Assembly: GCA_002914845.1 (NCBI GenBank)
Contig: JXTC01000079.1
Span: 938,784-1,002,783, forward strand
Length of the DNA: 64,000 bases
Direction: 5' to 3'
Source: Trema orientale
Taxonomy: Eukaryota; Streptophyta; Magnoliopsida; Rosales; Cannabaceae
Below, piece after piece: positions 34,870 through 48,800 of this stretch. A program made the translations under genes and the position numbers. Within the stretch, counting starts at the first letter, position 1. The number at the start of each line of letters is the position of its first letter. A model generated the notes under the pieces. It made no database searches and was not told the origin of the DNA. It was given only the letters and a program-made list of their open reading frames with translations.

Positions 34870-37107
34870 TCAAACTGAAGGACCAGTTCTGAGCACCCTC
34901 TCTAATTTCTCGGCTTTGGTATAATCCTTTTCTGTTAGAGGCCCTGCAGGAAATGGAGTTATCTCCACAATTAGGTGTGGAGTTGGCAGCTCATCAAACA
35001 GAGCCCTCACATTGTTGCAACAGACGCTTTCTCCATGAGCGCTCTCCCTTCGAATTTGACAACCCTACAAGTTTGCCACATCATTTTTCTAAGGGAGAAA
35101 ACAAAACCAAAGGAAAAAGATAAGAGCGAAGAGAGGATGAAATAGATAGCTCTTTCTGAAACTGATCAGCAGAATTGTGCTACCTTATGGGAAGTTGCAT
35201 CTACAAAGTGATCGTCGTCTGACAATAAAGAGGCAATGGCTTTGAGAAGTCGCCTTCCTTCAGATTTAGATGGCACCCTATAGTTCCTTTTGAGTGTTCC
35301 TTTTGTTGTGGGATGCCATTTGCTCACTAATTTCCTTCTATCAGCTGCTTCTTTTACTGATAACAAAAATCAAGACTTGGGTTACATAAACACCTAATAG
35401 CTTTGCCAAAGCCCCAGACCAATGCAAAACCTATAAATGCACATTGTCAAATGAGAGCAGCTAAAATTTCTCATTCAATAAATTTCTCAGTGCCTTTTTC
35501 CATTCAGTCACAGCTTATTAATCAGAAAAGGTATCAGATGTAACCAAACAAGATGTTCACTTCTCGGTTAAAATTAAATAAATGAATAAATAAATTTAGT
35601 TATTTCTTTCTTGACTAATTTTTTCTTCTAATAACCAAATTCCCTGATTTCTCCTTTGAACGATTGAGCATTATAAACACTCAAGGAGCCGTATTGTTTT
35701 CTTCTGGCTGTAATCTAATACTGTGAAGGAAATAGACTAACATGATTCTAGTTTTTTCTTTGTTTACTGCCATTTGAATCATTGTTTGAAACAACTAATA
35801 ATAATGATTTTTTTTTTTTTTTTTGATATACACATAAATCACCAAACTCACTTAGCAAACACGAATTTAAATTCCTCCCTTTGAAGCCTTCAATCATCAA
35901 TCATTTAAACATCTCAGATCCTTTGGCTAATGTCATTAATAAGTGATCATAAAGTGAATTTAGAAGCAAGAACATGCCAAGGATGACCAATACAACCTAG
36001 TAAAAGAAGAAAAACCTTGTGCCAAAAGTCCATTAAAGAAGATCGTCCACTAAAAACCTACTGGCATTTTCTCTCATCACTCCTCTCTCTTTGAAAAAAA
36101 AAACAAAGGGAGAGATAATCTATGAACCTTTTTTATAGTCAGATTAGCATTATAAGGGACTTAAGAGTTTAATTCAACTCTATTTTGCCTTGTGTCGATG
36201 AAATTAACCAAAGTGAAGAGTTCAAGCCAAGGGAGAAAAAAAAAACAAAAAACAAAATTCACAGAACTATCCCGTAGTTTTATTCAGTGCAAGAAGTCTA
36301 AACCAAGTATAGTTGAAGAAACCCACAAACCTGGTTTCCCTTGTATGCTATTTAGCCACTTAGAGAACCCCATGTCACTAGATTCACCATTTCCACCATC
36401 ACCATCACTTCTTTCCAAATCTAAAACAAACAAACAAACATTAAACAAGTAAATCAATAAAAACCCGTTGAAAAGATGCATCTTTTTAGGAAACTAAATA
36501 CATAATACAAAACTATAAGCATAACCCGTTGAAGAACTCAAGCAAACAAACATTACACACTAAACAACATAACAGTAAACAAAACCCCATTGAAATGATG
36601 CATACTTTTAGATAAATAACAGTAATACAAAATTATAAGAATAACCCATTTAAGAACTCAAACAAATAAACATGAAACACTATAAAGATGCATATTTTTT
36701 TAGATGAAAAAATAGATGTAATACAAAAATATAAGAATAACCCATTTGAGAACTGGACCTGAAACAAGTGGATTAGCCTGAGATCCAGCTAAACCAGCCT
36801 TCAAAAGGGCATAAAAGATGCAAACTCGACCAGCCCATATAACTGGTGACTCAAGCAAAGAAGCCTGAATAGTAGAAATGGTAAGAGAACAAGGCTTTCT
36901 TCCTCCTCTGAGTGTGGAACCGTGTGATCTTCTACTCGAATGGAGTAAAAAAGCTCTGAGGCCATTAGAGGTTTCAGGGAAAAGGGTCTTTGGCAAAAGA
37001 GTAGAATAGCTTGGAATGTTGAAGTAGTTGGATGAGAAAGGAAGCCATGGTGATGATGATGACGAAGATGACGATGTTGAGGTGGTTTGAACTAGAGAGA
37101 GAAGCAT
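34870..37107 (-). CDS. Conserved plant protein of unknown function, probably plastid-targeted
   Basis: Four exons on the minus strand: 37107-36759, 36420-36331, 35356-35184 and 35064-34870, giving 268 aa. The first 60-70 residues are Ser/Thr-rich with few acidic residues, like a chloroplast transit peptide. Residues about 88-107 (SPVIWAGRVCIFYALLKAGL) could be a membrane segment or amphipathic helix. An acidic linker leads to a hydrophilic C-terminal domain with blocks KWLNSIQGKP, RRKLVSKWHPTTKGTLKR, GRRLLKAIASLLSDDDHF and FDELPTPHLIVEITPFPAGP. I do not recognise a characterised domain. The first splice donor is the weak GTCCAG, chosen because it alone keeps frame into exon 2. A single GGCCCA lies upstream at 37,253. 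Confidence 0.75.
36430..36760. repeat. Intronic tandem repeat, about three copies of 90-120 bp
   Basis: Three units begin with GATGCAT near 36,474, 36,597 and 36,687. Each continues through AATACAAAA-TATAAG-ATAACCC. The third runs up to the splice donor of exon 1 of the plastid-protein gene. Confidence 0.65.
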
Positions 37108-37675
37108 AATTCTTGAGATTGAGCTTTGTGATACTGAGGACTGATACGAGAGAGAAAGAAGACAAACACAAAGACGAAGGTCTGGTTTTGGATTTGGTTC
37201 TGGTTTAATGGAGTGGGACTAGGGGACTACGCTGTCGTCTATAGCACATTATGGCCCACCATAGGATATTATTGAATGGATAGGGATCTGAAAGAAGAAA
37301 GGGAAAAAAAAAATGAGGGGGAGTTTATAGCAAAATGACTGAATTTTAGGCCCAAATGTTTGCTTTTAAAGACTTCACATACTGATCAGTATATGTATAC
37401 CAAATGTGATTCTTAATGTACCAAATGTAAAATACATAAATTCCTTTTTTAAAAAAATGCATAAATTGAAGCTGGCATATAAGTATGTATACTAAATATA
37501 AATACATATATAGTTTTAGATATAATCTCCTTTTGGGACTGGTCTTATTTCATGATTTAACTAACTCCGAATATATTTTTTCAATATAACATTGGACAAA
37601 TGTGCTATGTGTTAGCCAAATCATGTAATGAGCTAGATTCCAAACAAGACTACATTTTATCCCTATATATATATA

Positions 37676-37921
37676 GGTTGCCAATCCGGTAGGTTTATTT
37701 TTTTTTTTTCAACCTATGTGTAAGTATTTTTTTTTTTTAACCGTTGGATCATCATCTAATGGTGATCCAACGGCTATAATGAGGTGCATAAAAAGACGTG
37801 TATCATTAATGCTATTTCTCTCTCTTATTTTTTATAATAAAAAAATGTGCAAGAAAAATTTTCATTAACTAAATTGATACCTATGCATAAGTAAAAAAAA
37901 ATACCTACTGGATTGGTGCCC
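37676..37921. mobile_element. Mutator-type MITE, 246 bp
   Basis: The ends are GGTTGCCAATCCGGTAGGT and, reverse complemented, GGGCACCAATCCAGTAGGT. Inner arms share TATGTGTAAGTATTT-like and CCGTTGGATCA blocks. It is bounded by ATATATATA on both sides, which fits a 9-bp duplication but is low complexity. Confidence 0.65.
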
Positions 37922-38032
37922 ATATATATATTTAGCTATAAAAAAATAAAAATAGTCATTTTAAAACAAAATGAAATAAGGGACATCAACATTAGCCATT
38001 ATTAGTTTTAAATCTAAACCAACTTGAAAAAA

Positions 38033-38551
38033 GATTAATTACATTTTTATATCTTACGTTTTAACTATTTGTTCAATTTATACTTTGTGTTTTAGTTATT
38101 ATCAATATTGACCTTCAGATTCCAAACTTACAACAAATTTATATTCTTTATGGGTCAAACACCAATTTTGACTATTAAGTTTACTAAAACACACTTTAAA
38201 ACTTGATATATATATTTTAATATTTAATTTAAATTAAAACTAATTAAAATTAATAGTTAAAAGGACAAATATTAAAAAAATAATTTAAGAAACAAAAACA
38301 TATGAATTTTAAATATTATTAATAAACATATTTGTCAATTTTAGACAAGGTTGAACTTATTTTCAAATAATATATTTAAATTTTAAAAGATATTTTGGTA
38401 AACATATTAGTCAAAATTGGTGTTTGACCCAGAAAGCATATAAATTTGTTACAAGTTTTAAATTTGAAGGTTAATGTTGATAATAACCAAAACGTAAGGT
38501 ATGAAATGAACAAATTGTCAAAATGCAAGGTATAAAAATGTAATTATTCCC
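38033..38551. mobile_element. Foldback element, family F, copy 2
   Basis: Both arms begin with TTAATTACATTTTTATA-like sequence and continue through GTTTTAGTTATTATCAATAT and GGGTCAAACACCAATTTTGA blocks. The flanks TTGAAAAAA (38024-38032) and TTAAAAAAA (38552-38560) agree at eight of nine positions. Same family as 17,985-18,343 and 63,862 onward. Confidence 0.7.
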
Positions 38552-39657
38552 TTAAAAAAAAAAAAAAAAAACTCAACCAGTTTTGTTGACAAACCTAAAA
38601 GCAAATGAATTCAGCCCTTTTGATAGCATACCTAAAGTTTAAGGGAAATTTGGGTCGAGTTTAGAACTTAATAACAAAAACTGTTAAAAACCAGAAAAAC
38701 ATAAAAAACACATTTAATGATTAAAAAAAAAAAGTCTCATGAAATGCTACCGAAACTAATTTCATTTTTTATGAATATTTTTCAAGATGTTTTGTTTTTA
38801 GGACTAGTCATTATAATGTGGACTTTTTAGACCTTTTTACAACTAGTACTCATAACAAATGACTCCTCATAATAAAAATAACAGGTCATAAGAGTATAAT
38901 TAGCCATAAAGCACACATCTTGAAAAGTAAAAGAAAAAAAGAAGAATAGTGAAGACAGAGTATACTCCTCCTTTTTTTTTTCTTTTCTTTTTTTCATTAT
39001 TATTATTATTATTATTTTTTGGCTCCCGGCGAATGTACTCTTGCTTGCTTGTATGGATAAATGACTCGGGACTCCAAAAGAGTTCCAAACAACAATAGTA
39101 CTGAAACCTTTCATGTTACATATGTTCCAAATGTTTTCGTCTTCAAAGACCGAGAAAGGGAAAACTAAAGACCAGACTTCAGATCTAAAGGCCAAATCCT
39201 TCAAGAAAAAAAGAAAAAAAAAAAAAAAAACCAACCAACTAACAAATGTTAACATAAATCCTTGAACTTCATTAATATTTCTCTTTTAGCATCTTTTTAT
39301 TTAAGGAAGATATGCATGTACAAAATGCTACAAAGCACCACTAGTATTGTTTGCTACATTGGGCTTTAAGGTGACTATAGATGCAATATAGTTATAACCA
39401 TCTTATGAGTACAATTTAAAACATAGTGCAGCTCTGGATAGATGCCATATTGTATTTCTGAACTTACACTGGTCATCGATTCATCATTTTGGGTACTTGT
39501 ATGAGAGAGAAAACAAATGGTATTTGAGAATGTGAAGTAAGCGATGCTAAAAGCAGAATTCTATTTTTCTTCCCCTTTATAATTTAACCTTTACGATGCA
39601 TCATCTCAAAATAAATTGCGGGAAACAAAGAAAAAGGTCATCAACATGCAGACAACC

Positions 39658-39786
39658 CACCATCCCCAGAAATGCCAGATCAATTGGAGCTGGAATGATC
39701 GGCTGGCTGATGAAGATGCCATCATCCCCAAAAATGCCAAAGGAAACCGAGGCTTGAATGATCGGTTGGCTGGCTGACGAAGATGC
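39658..39786. repeat. Two-copy repeat in the presumed HUB2 3' UTR
   Basis: Two units of about 65 bp each carry CCATCATCCCCAAAAATGCC and GAATGATCGGCTGGCTG-like sequence in the same order, just beyond the HUB2 stop codon. Confidence 0.6.
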
Positions 39787-39832
39787 ACCTAAACTATAAC
39801 CAAACTAATCTACAAGATAAGGATATTATTGT

Positions 39833-42800
39833 TCATATTTTCACAAACCGAATGTCATTTTGACCGAATGCAGTTCCACATGCAGGACACTTCCGATGGC
39901 GGATCTCTAAATTCTTTTGGATACAAAGATTGCAGAATAGATGGTAGCACTTCACAATTACAACCTGCCGATTCATAAGAAAACATCAAAATGTATGAGT
40001 GACGCTGAGGATTGACAAACCGTAACTGAACTCATATTAGCACACTAGAGAAATCTACCCAGACGGGGAATACCAACGCGATAAAATAATGGATGAGCAA
40101 GATTTCTCACCTCCTTTGGCCTATCACGACAGACAAGACACTGTAAGATAGACTTGCAAAATTTAATTTCCTCTTGAAGTTTCTGCACTGCAGCCTCTCC
40201 AGTTTCAGAAGTCATCTCAGCGACACTACTTCTTAATTCTTCAAGCTCTTCCTCAAGGAGTTTCCGGGAGTTTCTGCATAATAATAATAAGTTACTGAGC
40301 AGAAAACTCACTTCAGAAGTGATACTAATAAGTGCACAGAAACGTAAAGAAATCTTCCTAAAAGCATGGATAGCAGAAACATCACAATAGTTCAAAACTT
40401 TTGCATGCCATGACTATAGCAGATCTATTGGTTCTGCCCTGCAGCAAACTTGCAACCGGTAAAACCAAAAGACGAATTATAAATTCCATTCAAAAAAAAA
40501 AAAGAGCAACCCAAAAGAAGATTTAAAGCCAACAATCAACCGACAACAATTATCTTCATATAACAACTAAAAAATTGTTATACACTTAAAGCAAGTCCCA
40601 GGTTCAAGTCATCACCTTAGAACAGCTAAACTTAAAGTTGGTGAGGTCTTAAGTTGTACTATTATCTTCCTAAATTACACATACAATTGAAATTTTGCCA
40701 ACTGAATGATGTATAACAATAAAATAAGAGGTTCAAAATGAACTGTCACTAAAAAATAGATCAAACCCTGAAATATCAGAATACCTTTCGTTGTCTAGTT
40801 CAATTTGGATATCGTCAATATCCTGCTGAATTTGTTCATATTCCTTCTCCGAAGAAGATAAAGCAAATCTAAGCCACTTCAACTCCTTTTCAGCGTCAGC
40901 TAATTCCCACTTTGCAGTTTCTAAGTTGACAGCAAGGTGTCTCTCTTCTTCAGTACACTTAATCGCTTCAGTCAAAAGAGCCTTAATCTGCATTCAAACA
41001 CTGGTTAAAGACATAATACATGGCAAATTTATCAATCGACCACATTGACACTATACCTGCTCTTCACCATAAGCAATTCTCGTACGTAAAGAATCTAATG
41101 ATGTGTTTATTTGTTGAAGTTGTTTTGTCAATGCCTGCTTCTCAGAGTGTAAAAAACTCTGTGCTTGTTTGGTCTTCACACTTTCAGAAACAATCTGCAT
41201 TAAAGATCACATGAAAGCTAGGGAAATTTCGACAGAGCATCCAATTGTAACATTCAAGAATGTCCCAAGCCACAAGACAGGTACCAGAAGGTGAAAATGG
41301 AGCCTAACAAAGACAACAACCTTAATATTATAGTCATCCCGCTCGGCCACCTGCTGCAAAAGATGCTGGTTCTGTGTCTGCATATCTTCATACGCTTGTC
41401 CAATGGTCTGGAGGATAACATAAATTAAAAAGAGTAGAGGAAGTAGAAAAATATAATTCCAGTTATAAAGAAACCGAAATTCAAGCTTCTTCAAGTACCT
41501 CAATTTCAGATATATAAGCATCTGCCTCCACATCTTTAATTCTAATGGCCTCTGTGAGCTCCAGAACATCCCTAAAACGTAATGTGAACCATAGTAAGTA
41601 ATCCAAATATATTTTCATTAAGACAATAAAGAGCTATCAATAATAACACAGAGCTTCGGACGAGAAGTTCCCAACTCTAAAAGAACGAACAAAAAATTGA
41701 CATATGCACTCTCAACACTTCCTGCCACTAAAACATTTTCTCCACATATTTGTTCATTTCTTGGGCACAACAAATAGCATGCCTACTCGTTTCTGGAGAT
41801 ATAGAGGGGAATTTGTAGTCTTTAGGGGAAATAGTCAAGTACTGGGTGGTTCTTTGGGAGTTTGACAATGGATACTACAGGTTTTAATGATTTTTCATTT
41901 TCAGATTTGATTGGGGATTGGTGTACTTGGTAGTAAGTTTTGAAATGATGCCTTACCATCTTTTATATCTTTTTTTGTAGCAGTACTGTTATATCAATAA
42001 TAAGTCGCTGTTTCTTATCCCAAAAAAAAAAAGAAAAAAAAAAGGCATGCCTGCTTGAACATCATAAACTCCCTTGATTTCGTCTCTTGGGAACATCAGA
42101 TGTTATACATCATGTCTTAGGCATCAATTTCAAGTTGCACCATCTTCCAATTGGTGTTTTCTATAGCTAATGCGTAACGCCTAAAGGTACGATGATTTAT
42201 CTACTTGTGAACCAGTAAAAGAAGGTAATATTCTTAAGAAAAAGGAAGGAGGAAAAATAAAATGTATAACTCAAATTGTTTAACTGAAAATTTTGCTTTG
42301 AAAACAAACCTCTCTGAAGAATCCAGTTTGGCTCGTAAATCAGCTATTTCAGCTTCGGCAGCTGATAGCCTTAGTTGACAGGCAGCTTCAGCTTCATTGG
42401 CAGCTCTCACTCTCAACTCTAGACTATGTTCATCTAAAGCATTTTTCAGTACTTCAGCTTGAGAGTGAGCCTTTCGTTCTGATTCTTTGATTTCCACCAA
42501 GTCCCTGAAGGTCAATTTAAAGTTAAAAGGTATCGATATAAGAGTACGATTAATAATTGATAAAGAAAACAGAAGTTCTAGAATAAACTAAATATAAGAA
42601 ACAAGAAAGAAAGAGATGGGGGACGGAACTCAGGTGGTCATCGGGTGATAGAAAATTCAAATGTTCTGTTTAGTGATGAGGCCTCAAGTCAAAAAGTAAA
42701 ACATGCAACTAAGGTTGTTGTGTACAAGTGTTTTCTTTGTCCGATAAGTAACCCTATTATAAGCAACCTGAATGCCAAAGCTTACAAATTTAAAGCGCTA

Positions 42801-45800
42801 AATTACAAAGTCCCTTGAGATCTGCGGATCTACAGTTCAAAAGCATCATTTCATGGAGACAAAAGCCGCCTGATTTTTCCACTCTCACTAATAGCATCAT
42901 ATACTTTTGACAGATTGATGCTCCACTATAGCTAGCTGTGCTTTAAAAATTAATAATTACACCATTCTAAAGTTGCACAGAAACAAGTAAACAAGCAGCT
43001 GATGCATGTCAGCTCATACTTGCAATCACAAAACTATCAGTAAGTCTGTCATTAGCATCAATGTACCTGTTGTCATTACTTTCCTGTCCACACATGTCCA
43101 AGAAAATTTGCAGTTCCAGTTTTTCCTTCCGCAACTTCTCAATCTGCAATATATTCATCCACATAAAATGCGGACTCATAAAGTCAGGTTTATGGTGCAT
43201 AAGAAGATTCAAATAAAATGCTTTCACAAAGTTCTGGCAACAATTGGCCAAAATTTTCAGTAAGATGTACATCAGCGAAGTATAAGTTAATAAGGCCATT
43301 TCGGTCAGATAAAATTGCATACAATAGTGGAGAATTAGGGATGAGTAACACAGAGAATGTAGAGAAAATGAAGAGGAGGAAGGAATAACAAGAGAGTGAG
43401 GAATGAGAGAGAAGAATAAGAACAGAAAAAAGAAAAAGGAGGGAGGAAAACCAGGTTTCCCATCCGTAATGTCAAAGCCAACGACCGAAAGTCATTTAGT
43501 GCCTTGGGAGATGGTTTTCAAATCAAGATGAAGAATAAAACCATGTTGGTAAAGAGATTATGGAGATTCCCTTTTGAGCAACATTCTCTTTGGTGCATGA
43601 TGCTCAAGAGTAAAAACAGGATAAGTTCTACTTGAAGGGATTCAAACCCGTCTAAAGGCTCATATAGAAACCCTAGTAAATCATTTCCCAACCCCTTCCA
43701 GATATTCTAAATCCCATCAGGTTCATATGGGGTAATGTGTGTAACTCTTCTTTGACGGAGACTTTTCCTTGTATCATCTATCTAGAGTGAATGTTTCTTG
43801 TTTCCTAATTCTAGTTTCAGTCTGCCTATCTCTTGGAAGTTTTTAGGGTTTTCTACGGGTTGATTCTTCAAAGAACTTTTGAGATTTTTCATCCTTGGTT
43901 ATATTGGATTGGCTGTAGCCTACAGCTTTGTATTGTTAGCTCCTTGTTTCTCTGTAAAGATCATTTGTCCATAGAATTTGCACTATTTGCTTTATAATTT
44001 TAGTAAATTTTCCTTCTTAACCGAAAACTAGAATTTATTTACAATAAGGTTGATCTATATAAACATATTAGAAATATTGGGAATAAGATCAATTCAGCAC
44101 ACAAATTGATACCCTTCATAGTATATAAAACTTAAAATACCACCCTGATAAGGAACAGAAAAAAAAAAAAAAAGAAATAAAAGCAACTGCCAGAAACTCA
44201 AACAACCGTCCGCGGAGTGGGGGAATGGTAGGAAGCGAAAAATTCAAATACATCAGCTAAGTAAGTGAAAGCACAAATCATACCGTCGCCTTAAGATCCT
44301 TGATCTCCGTCGTCTGTGCAGCACACTTGCCTACTAAACTCTTTTGTTCATTTGTCTATCAAACAAAAAAANATTATTGTGATAAGAGGGCCATTTTGAG
44401 ATTTAAGAAAATCGGCATTTTGATCAATTTGAACCTGAGTGAAATATATTAATTCATAATTATCTGAGAGTTCCCTAAATAACATTTAAAGAAAAATTCT
44501 GAGAGTTCATTATCTCAGTATACCTAGAACAAAGATAATCATTTTCACTTGATTAGCCTTGATTAAACTATAGTATAGTCTCACTGGTTGTTGAAATGTT
44601 ACTTTAAAGTATTTCTCTGGACAACGTTTTTCTTCCTTGCAGTAGTTTAGAAATAGTGATGTAAAGATAAGCCATAGACTAGATTTCTCTTCCAACAACA
44701 GTATAGAGTATTAATTTCCATATATCACAATATATATAACCATAACGTAGAATACATTAAACCAAAAAAAAAACAAACAAAGAAACAAACCCTAAACAAA
44801 TCAATAAAAATGAGAGGAAAATATTGGTGTGTTTTGCAAAATCTTATATGAGATATACATGGAATGTGGATATAAACAGGGAATAACGATAATATGATGA
44901 GAAGCAGTTACTGGGTGAAACAATCTTATTTCAAAGGCCAAAAAAAATTTTAAGAACTCCAAGTTCAGTCTGTATCAACTTATGCTTTTGTTACATGTGC
45001 ATCAATAAGCGCGAAGCCAAGTACAAACAAGAGAAGATTGTGTCACCTCTTTCCCTTTTACTATAGTTCTCATATAAGACTTTAATATAAGAGAATTGCA
45101 GTCATAGTCATAAATAACTGTAGTCAGAAAACGTTAAACCCGAAACCTTAAGAGAAGAAACAGCCAAAAGTCAGGCGGTTAAAGGCAATAAGATAGAAAC
45201 CCGATAGAACTATAAATAATGGCAGGGATGTTTCTTATCACCAAAGAAACATTAAAAAAGGGTAGGGATGAACATCAAAGAAGTCAAATTACTATAACTA
45301 GTTCAGCATTAAGAAAAGGAAGGGATGTAACAGCAAAGAAGTCAATTACTAAAACTAGTTTCTGTAAGATACAGCTTGTCGCCTATAAGTTTTCTCTAAA
45401 ATCACTAGTTTGAAATGTTAACGGCAAAGAATTCTCACTACTCAGCCTGGTAGAAGTCTCAGTACCTAGCTTAAAGTAGCTATACCTACCAGAATAATCG
45501 ACCAGACTCATACTACTAATTTGAGATCACTTATGAATGTACTTTTGTCTTGTTTTTGGTGTCTGCTTACAGAAGCAGCCATTTAACCACTCCTTTCAAA
45601 CTCTGTGCTGTAAACTTTCCTTAAATCAGTATTTTTCCATGGCCAAAACACAATATGCACGCTGGGTGAAAAAAGAAAAAAAAAAAAGAGAAAAGGAGAC
45701 CTTTACCATACCTTCTTACTTAACAAAATTTTCAAAGATTGAGCTTTCTCACGTAGGGAAAGTGTTTCATCAGCTGTCTCCTGCCATCGCTTCAATTGCG

Positions 45801-48800
45801 CTTCCATCATTTCCATTTCCTTGGACAAAGATGAGGCCATGACACGGAACTCTGCTTTGATGTCCTTTCTACCTGCAGCAGGGAGCCCCTTTACAAACCA
45901 GTAGTTCAAGGAAAAGCACCACTAATAAGAAAAGAAAGATTCAAAGAAATATTATGTGACCTGAATCTTGGATAGCTTCTTCCATTTTAACCTCAAGGTC
46001 ATTCTTTTCAATAATACACTTCTGCAGCTGGAGCTCAAGTTCTTCAGTTCTGGAATCAGCATTTTCAATGGCATTTCTAGCCACGTCTGCTGACTCTACT
46101 TTAGCATTCAGTTCCTTCTCCCTTCTAACCACAAGAGACCTGTCAACCTGAAATCGTACTTTTAAGGATGCAGAAATAAAGAAAAAACATACAAACCACA
46201 AGGAACTACAAGCAAGTGAAACAAAGTATTTTAACCTGCAAAGCATCAATCAAAGTTCTGTATCGCTCGACTTCAGCATTCCAATGTTGAAGCTGATCAT
46301 TTAACAAGGTGTAAAGTCGAGATGAGCGTATGTATTTGTCATCCTTTAATTCATTCTGCAGGAAAAAATAACACAGGTATAATTCTTAAATAAAATTACA
46401 ATAAAGTCCTTGAGACAGTATCAATAGCAATTTCTAGAATACCAAAAAAATCCAAATTACCAACCCGAAGATCTTCCAATTGTTTTGACAACGTTAGGTT
46501 TTCCTCTTGTGCCTCTGTAAGCTCAGAAAGACGGTTTGTAGCTAGCATCTGTGTTATATATTCAAACACAGTCCCAAAGTGAGTGACCGTTTAAGAGAGA
46601 ACATGGAAGACCGAAGATATTAAACCACATGCATACCTTTGTTTCCTCAATAGAATTCTTCAAATCACGTAAGCTTATTGTCCTCTCTGCAGACTTCTCA
46701 GGCGACAAGTTTCCATTTACTGCTCCTGAAGGGGGAATATGCATCCCAGATGCAACGTCCTTTTGCATTTTCAGATTAATCAGTTTTCTTCTACTCTCTT
46801 CAAGTTCAGCCATAGTATCATCCAGCTCACCTTTCAGCAATAACAGAACGAGTTGGCATTCAACAGAGTGGTATGAGGTGGCATCAGTTAAAAAAATAAT
46901 AATAATAATTCAGGTACTTTAACTTAGTTTAGTTCCCGAGTTTCAAAGTGTCTCTGTGATTTTGATTATAAGATACATGCTTGTCTATCATAAAGTTGAC
47001 ATCCGTGATCCATTCATACATAAATATACTGTAAATGACGTAAATAAAATAATTCTCATAGAGAACCATCTCAGATACCTGCTAGACGTTTAATTTCAGA
47101 CTGATCAAGTGAGTGATTACTTTTATAAGTTGCAATCTGATCAGCATACTCTTTATGCTTTAAGTGAAGAACATCAATCAAGGAATTTAAATTGTTAGCC
47201 TCCTCTTTCATCATATCGTCAATCTTAGATAACTCAGTGACGGCATCTGAGATTCAAAATAAACAGAGAAGCACTAGTGAATATAACTGTACTAATATGC
47301 TCACTACTCATCAATCCAAGAGATGGAAATTTTATTTTCTTATTTGTGATAAGATACAAGGTAAAAGAAAATATCAAACTAACTATATGAAATAAATGTG
47401 AAGATCTGGATTTACAATTGAACACCACATTATGATTTCTTCTGACCTTGTAAAGATAAATCTCCACTCAAAGCCCGAGCTATACTCTCAGTTTTGGCCC
47501 TCTGAGCATTAACACTATCTTCCAAGAGTGTCAACAACTCACGAGTAGATGCATGGCGCAAAGCCAGGGCTTCTTCAATATATTTTATAACTCCATCATT
47601 ACCAATAGCTTCAATGGAATCTTTTTGCAGGAGTCTACAAAGAAACATCTCCTCCACAGGACATGATGGAATCGAACCTAAGAGTACACCATGTCAATCC
47701 ATCTTGTATGACGTAGAATTATAAAGCTCAACTTAATTAAAATGTACGAACAAAGAGTAAATCTATGTAAGACAAGAAACCAAAAGGTGCTGAAAATTGA
47801 AAAATACCGCGAGAAACATCAGCACAATCCAAAGTCCGTAAAGCATTTAGGCCTCCACCAACGCATACTCCAAGAAGGATTAAATCATCAACCAGCTAAA
47901 GAGAAAAAATTTAAATATATTCATCAGAAAGTCAGTCATATTTTGAGCCAGAAATTGAGAGGAGTAGGACAGCATTTGCCAAATAAAATATTCAATAACC
48001 TGATTCCACAGTTGATTCACTGCAATCAACATGTCATCATAAGAACCTTGCTCTTCTTGTAATTCTTTAATTTTTGCTTCAAGATCATGCAACTCTTGCT
48101 TTTGGTTATCTATCTGCTGAAGAAGTTGCTGATTTTGGTAATGAAGAACTCTTGCATCAACCTAGATAAAAAGACACAAATCTTTAAGATAATTTCCCTC
48201 CTAAGTTGAATGGAATTCAGAACGTATTCAGAATACACACTGGCAGATCAGACATAAGCATAAGAATACCTGTATTTCAACCCATATCATCATAAATACA
48301 CAAAACAATCAATTTTTCGAACTCGATGATTGCAAACAGACTTGTGCCTATCATGCATTGGATGTATAGGAAAATATACTGCATACATACAAAGATGCCC
48401 AGTCACCCACCAATTTTGCGCATACACATCAGTGGATGTGCATTCATGGATGTTTACAGGACCACTTGGTGCAGCTTTGTAACCAAAACAACCACACCCT
48501 ATATGTGAATTTCTACCTAGTTGGTGGCTCTGCTCAGGCAGAAGCAAAGCTCATTCCATTAAAACATTGGAATTCAAGAATTATGCTCAACTCAGGTGAA
48601 AATTGTGTTTGTCTTTTACATATGATTTTTACACTGTTATTACACATTCTAGTAAAGTTTTAAGTTGTACTTGAATTAAAATTCTTCTAGAGACTGAATG
48701 AGATCAAGTTTATTTCCCTATTCATTTTCCGAGTAACAAACAACAGACATATATAGAAAATTACAGACTGGCACAATTACTTAAGCCCTGAGTTTCAGTT

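Larger units (their letters stand above)
37200..39300. other. Intergenic stretch between the plastid-protein and HUB2 genes
   Basis: Holds the repeat shared with 27.1 kb (37,320-37,520), a MITE and a foldback element listed separately, and an AAT/ATT microsatellite near 38,995-39,018. No gene recognised. Confidence 0.45.

Noticed and set aside
38827..39255. 142-codon minus-strand frame between the plastid-protein and HUB2 genes
   Set aside because: Dominated by homopolymer and microsatellite translation (runs of F, I, K); AT-rich intergenic DNA.
43700..44000. Possible exon or retrogene in a HUB2 intron
   Set aside because: Slightly less AT-rich, but frames are broken on both strands and the HUB2 reading frame joins perfectly without it.
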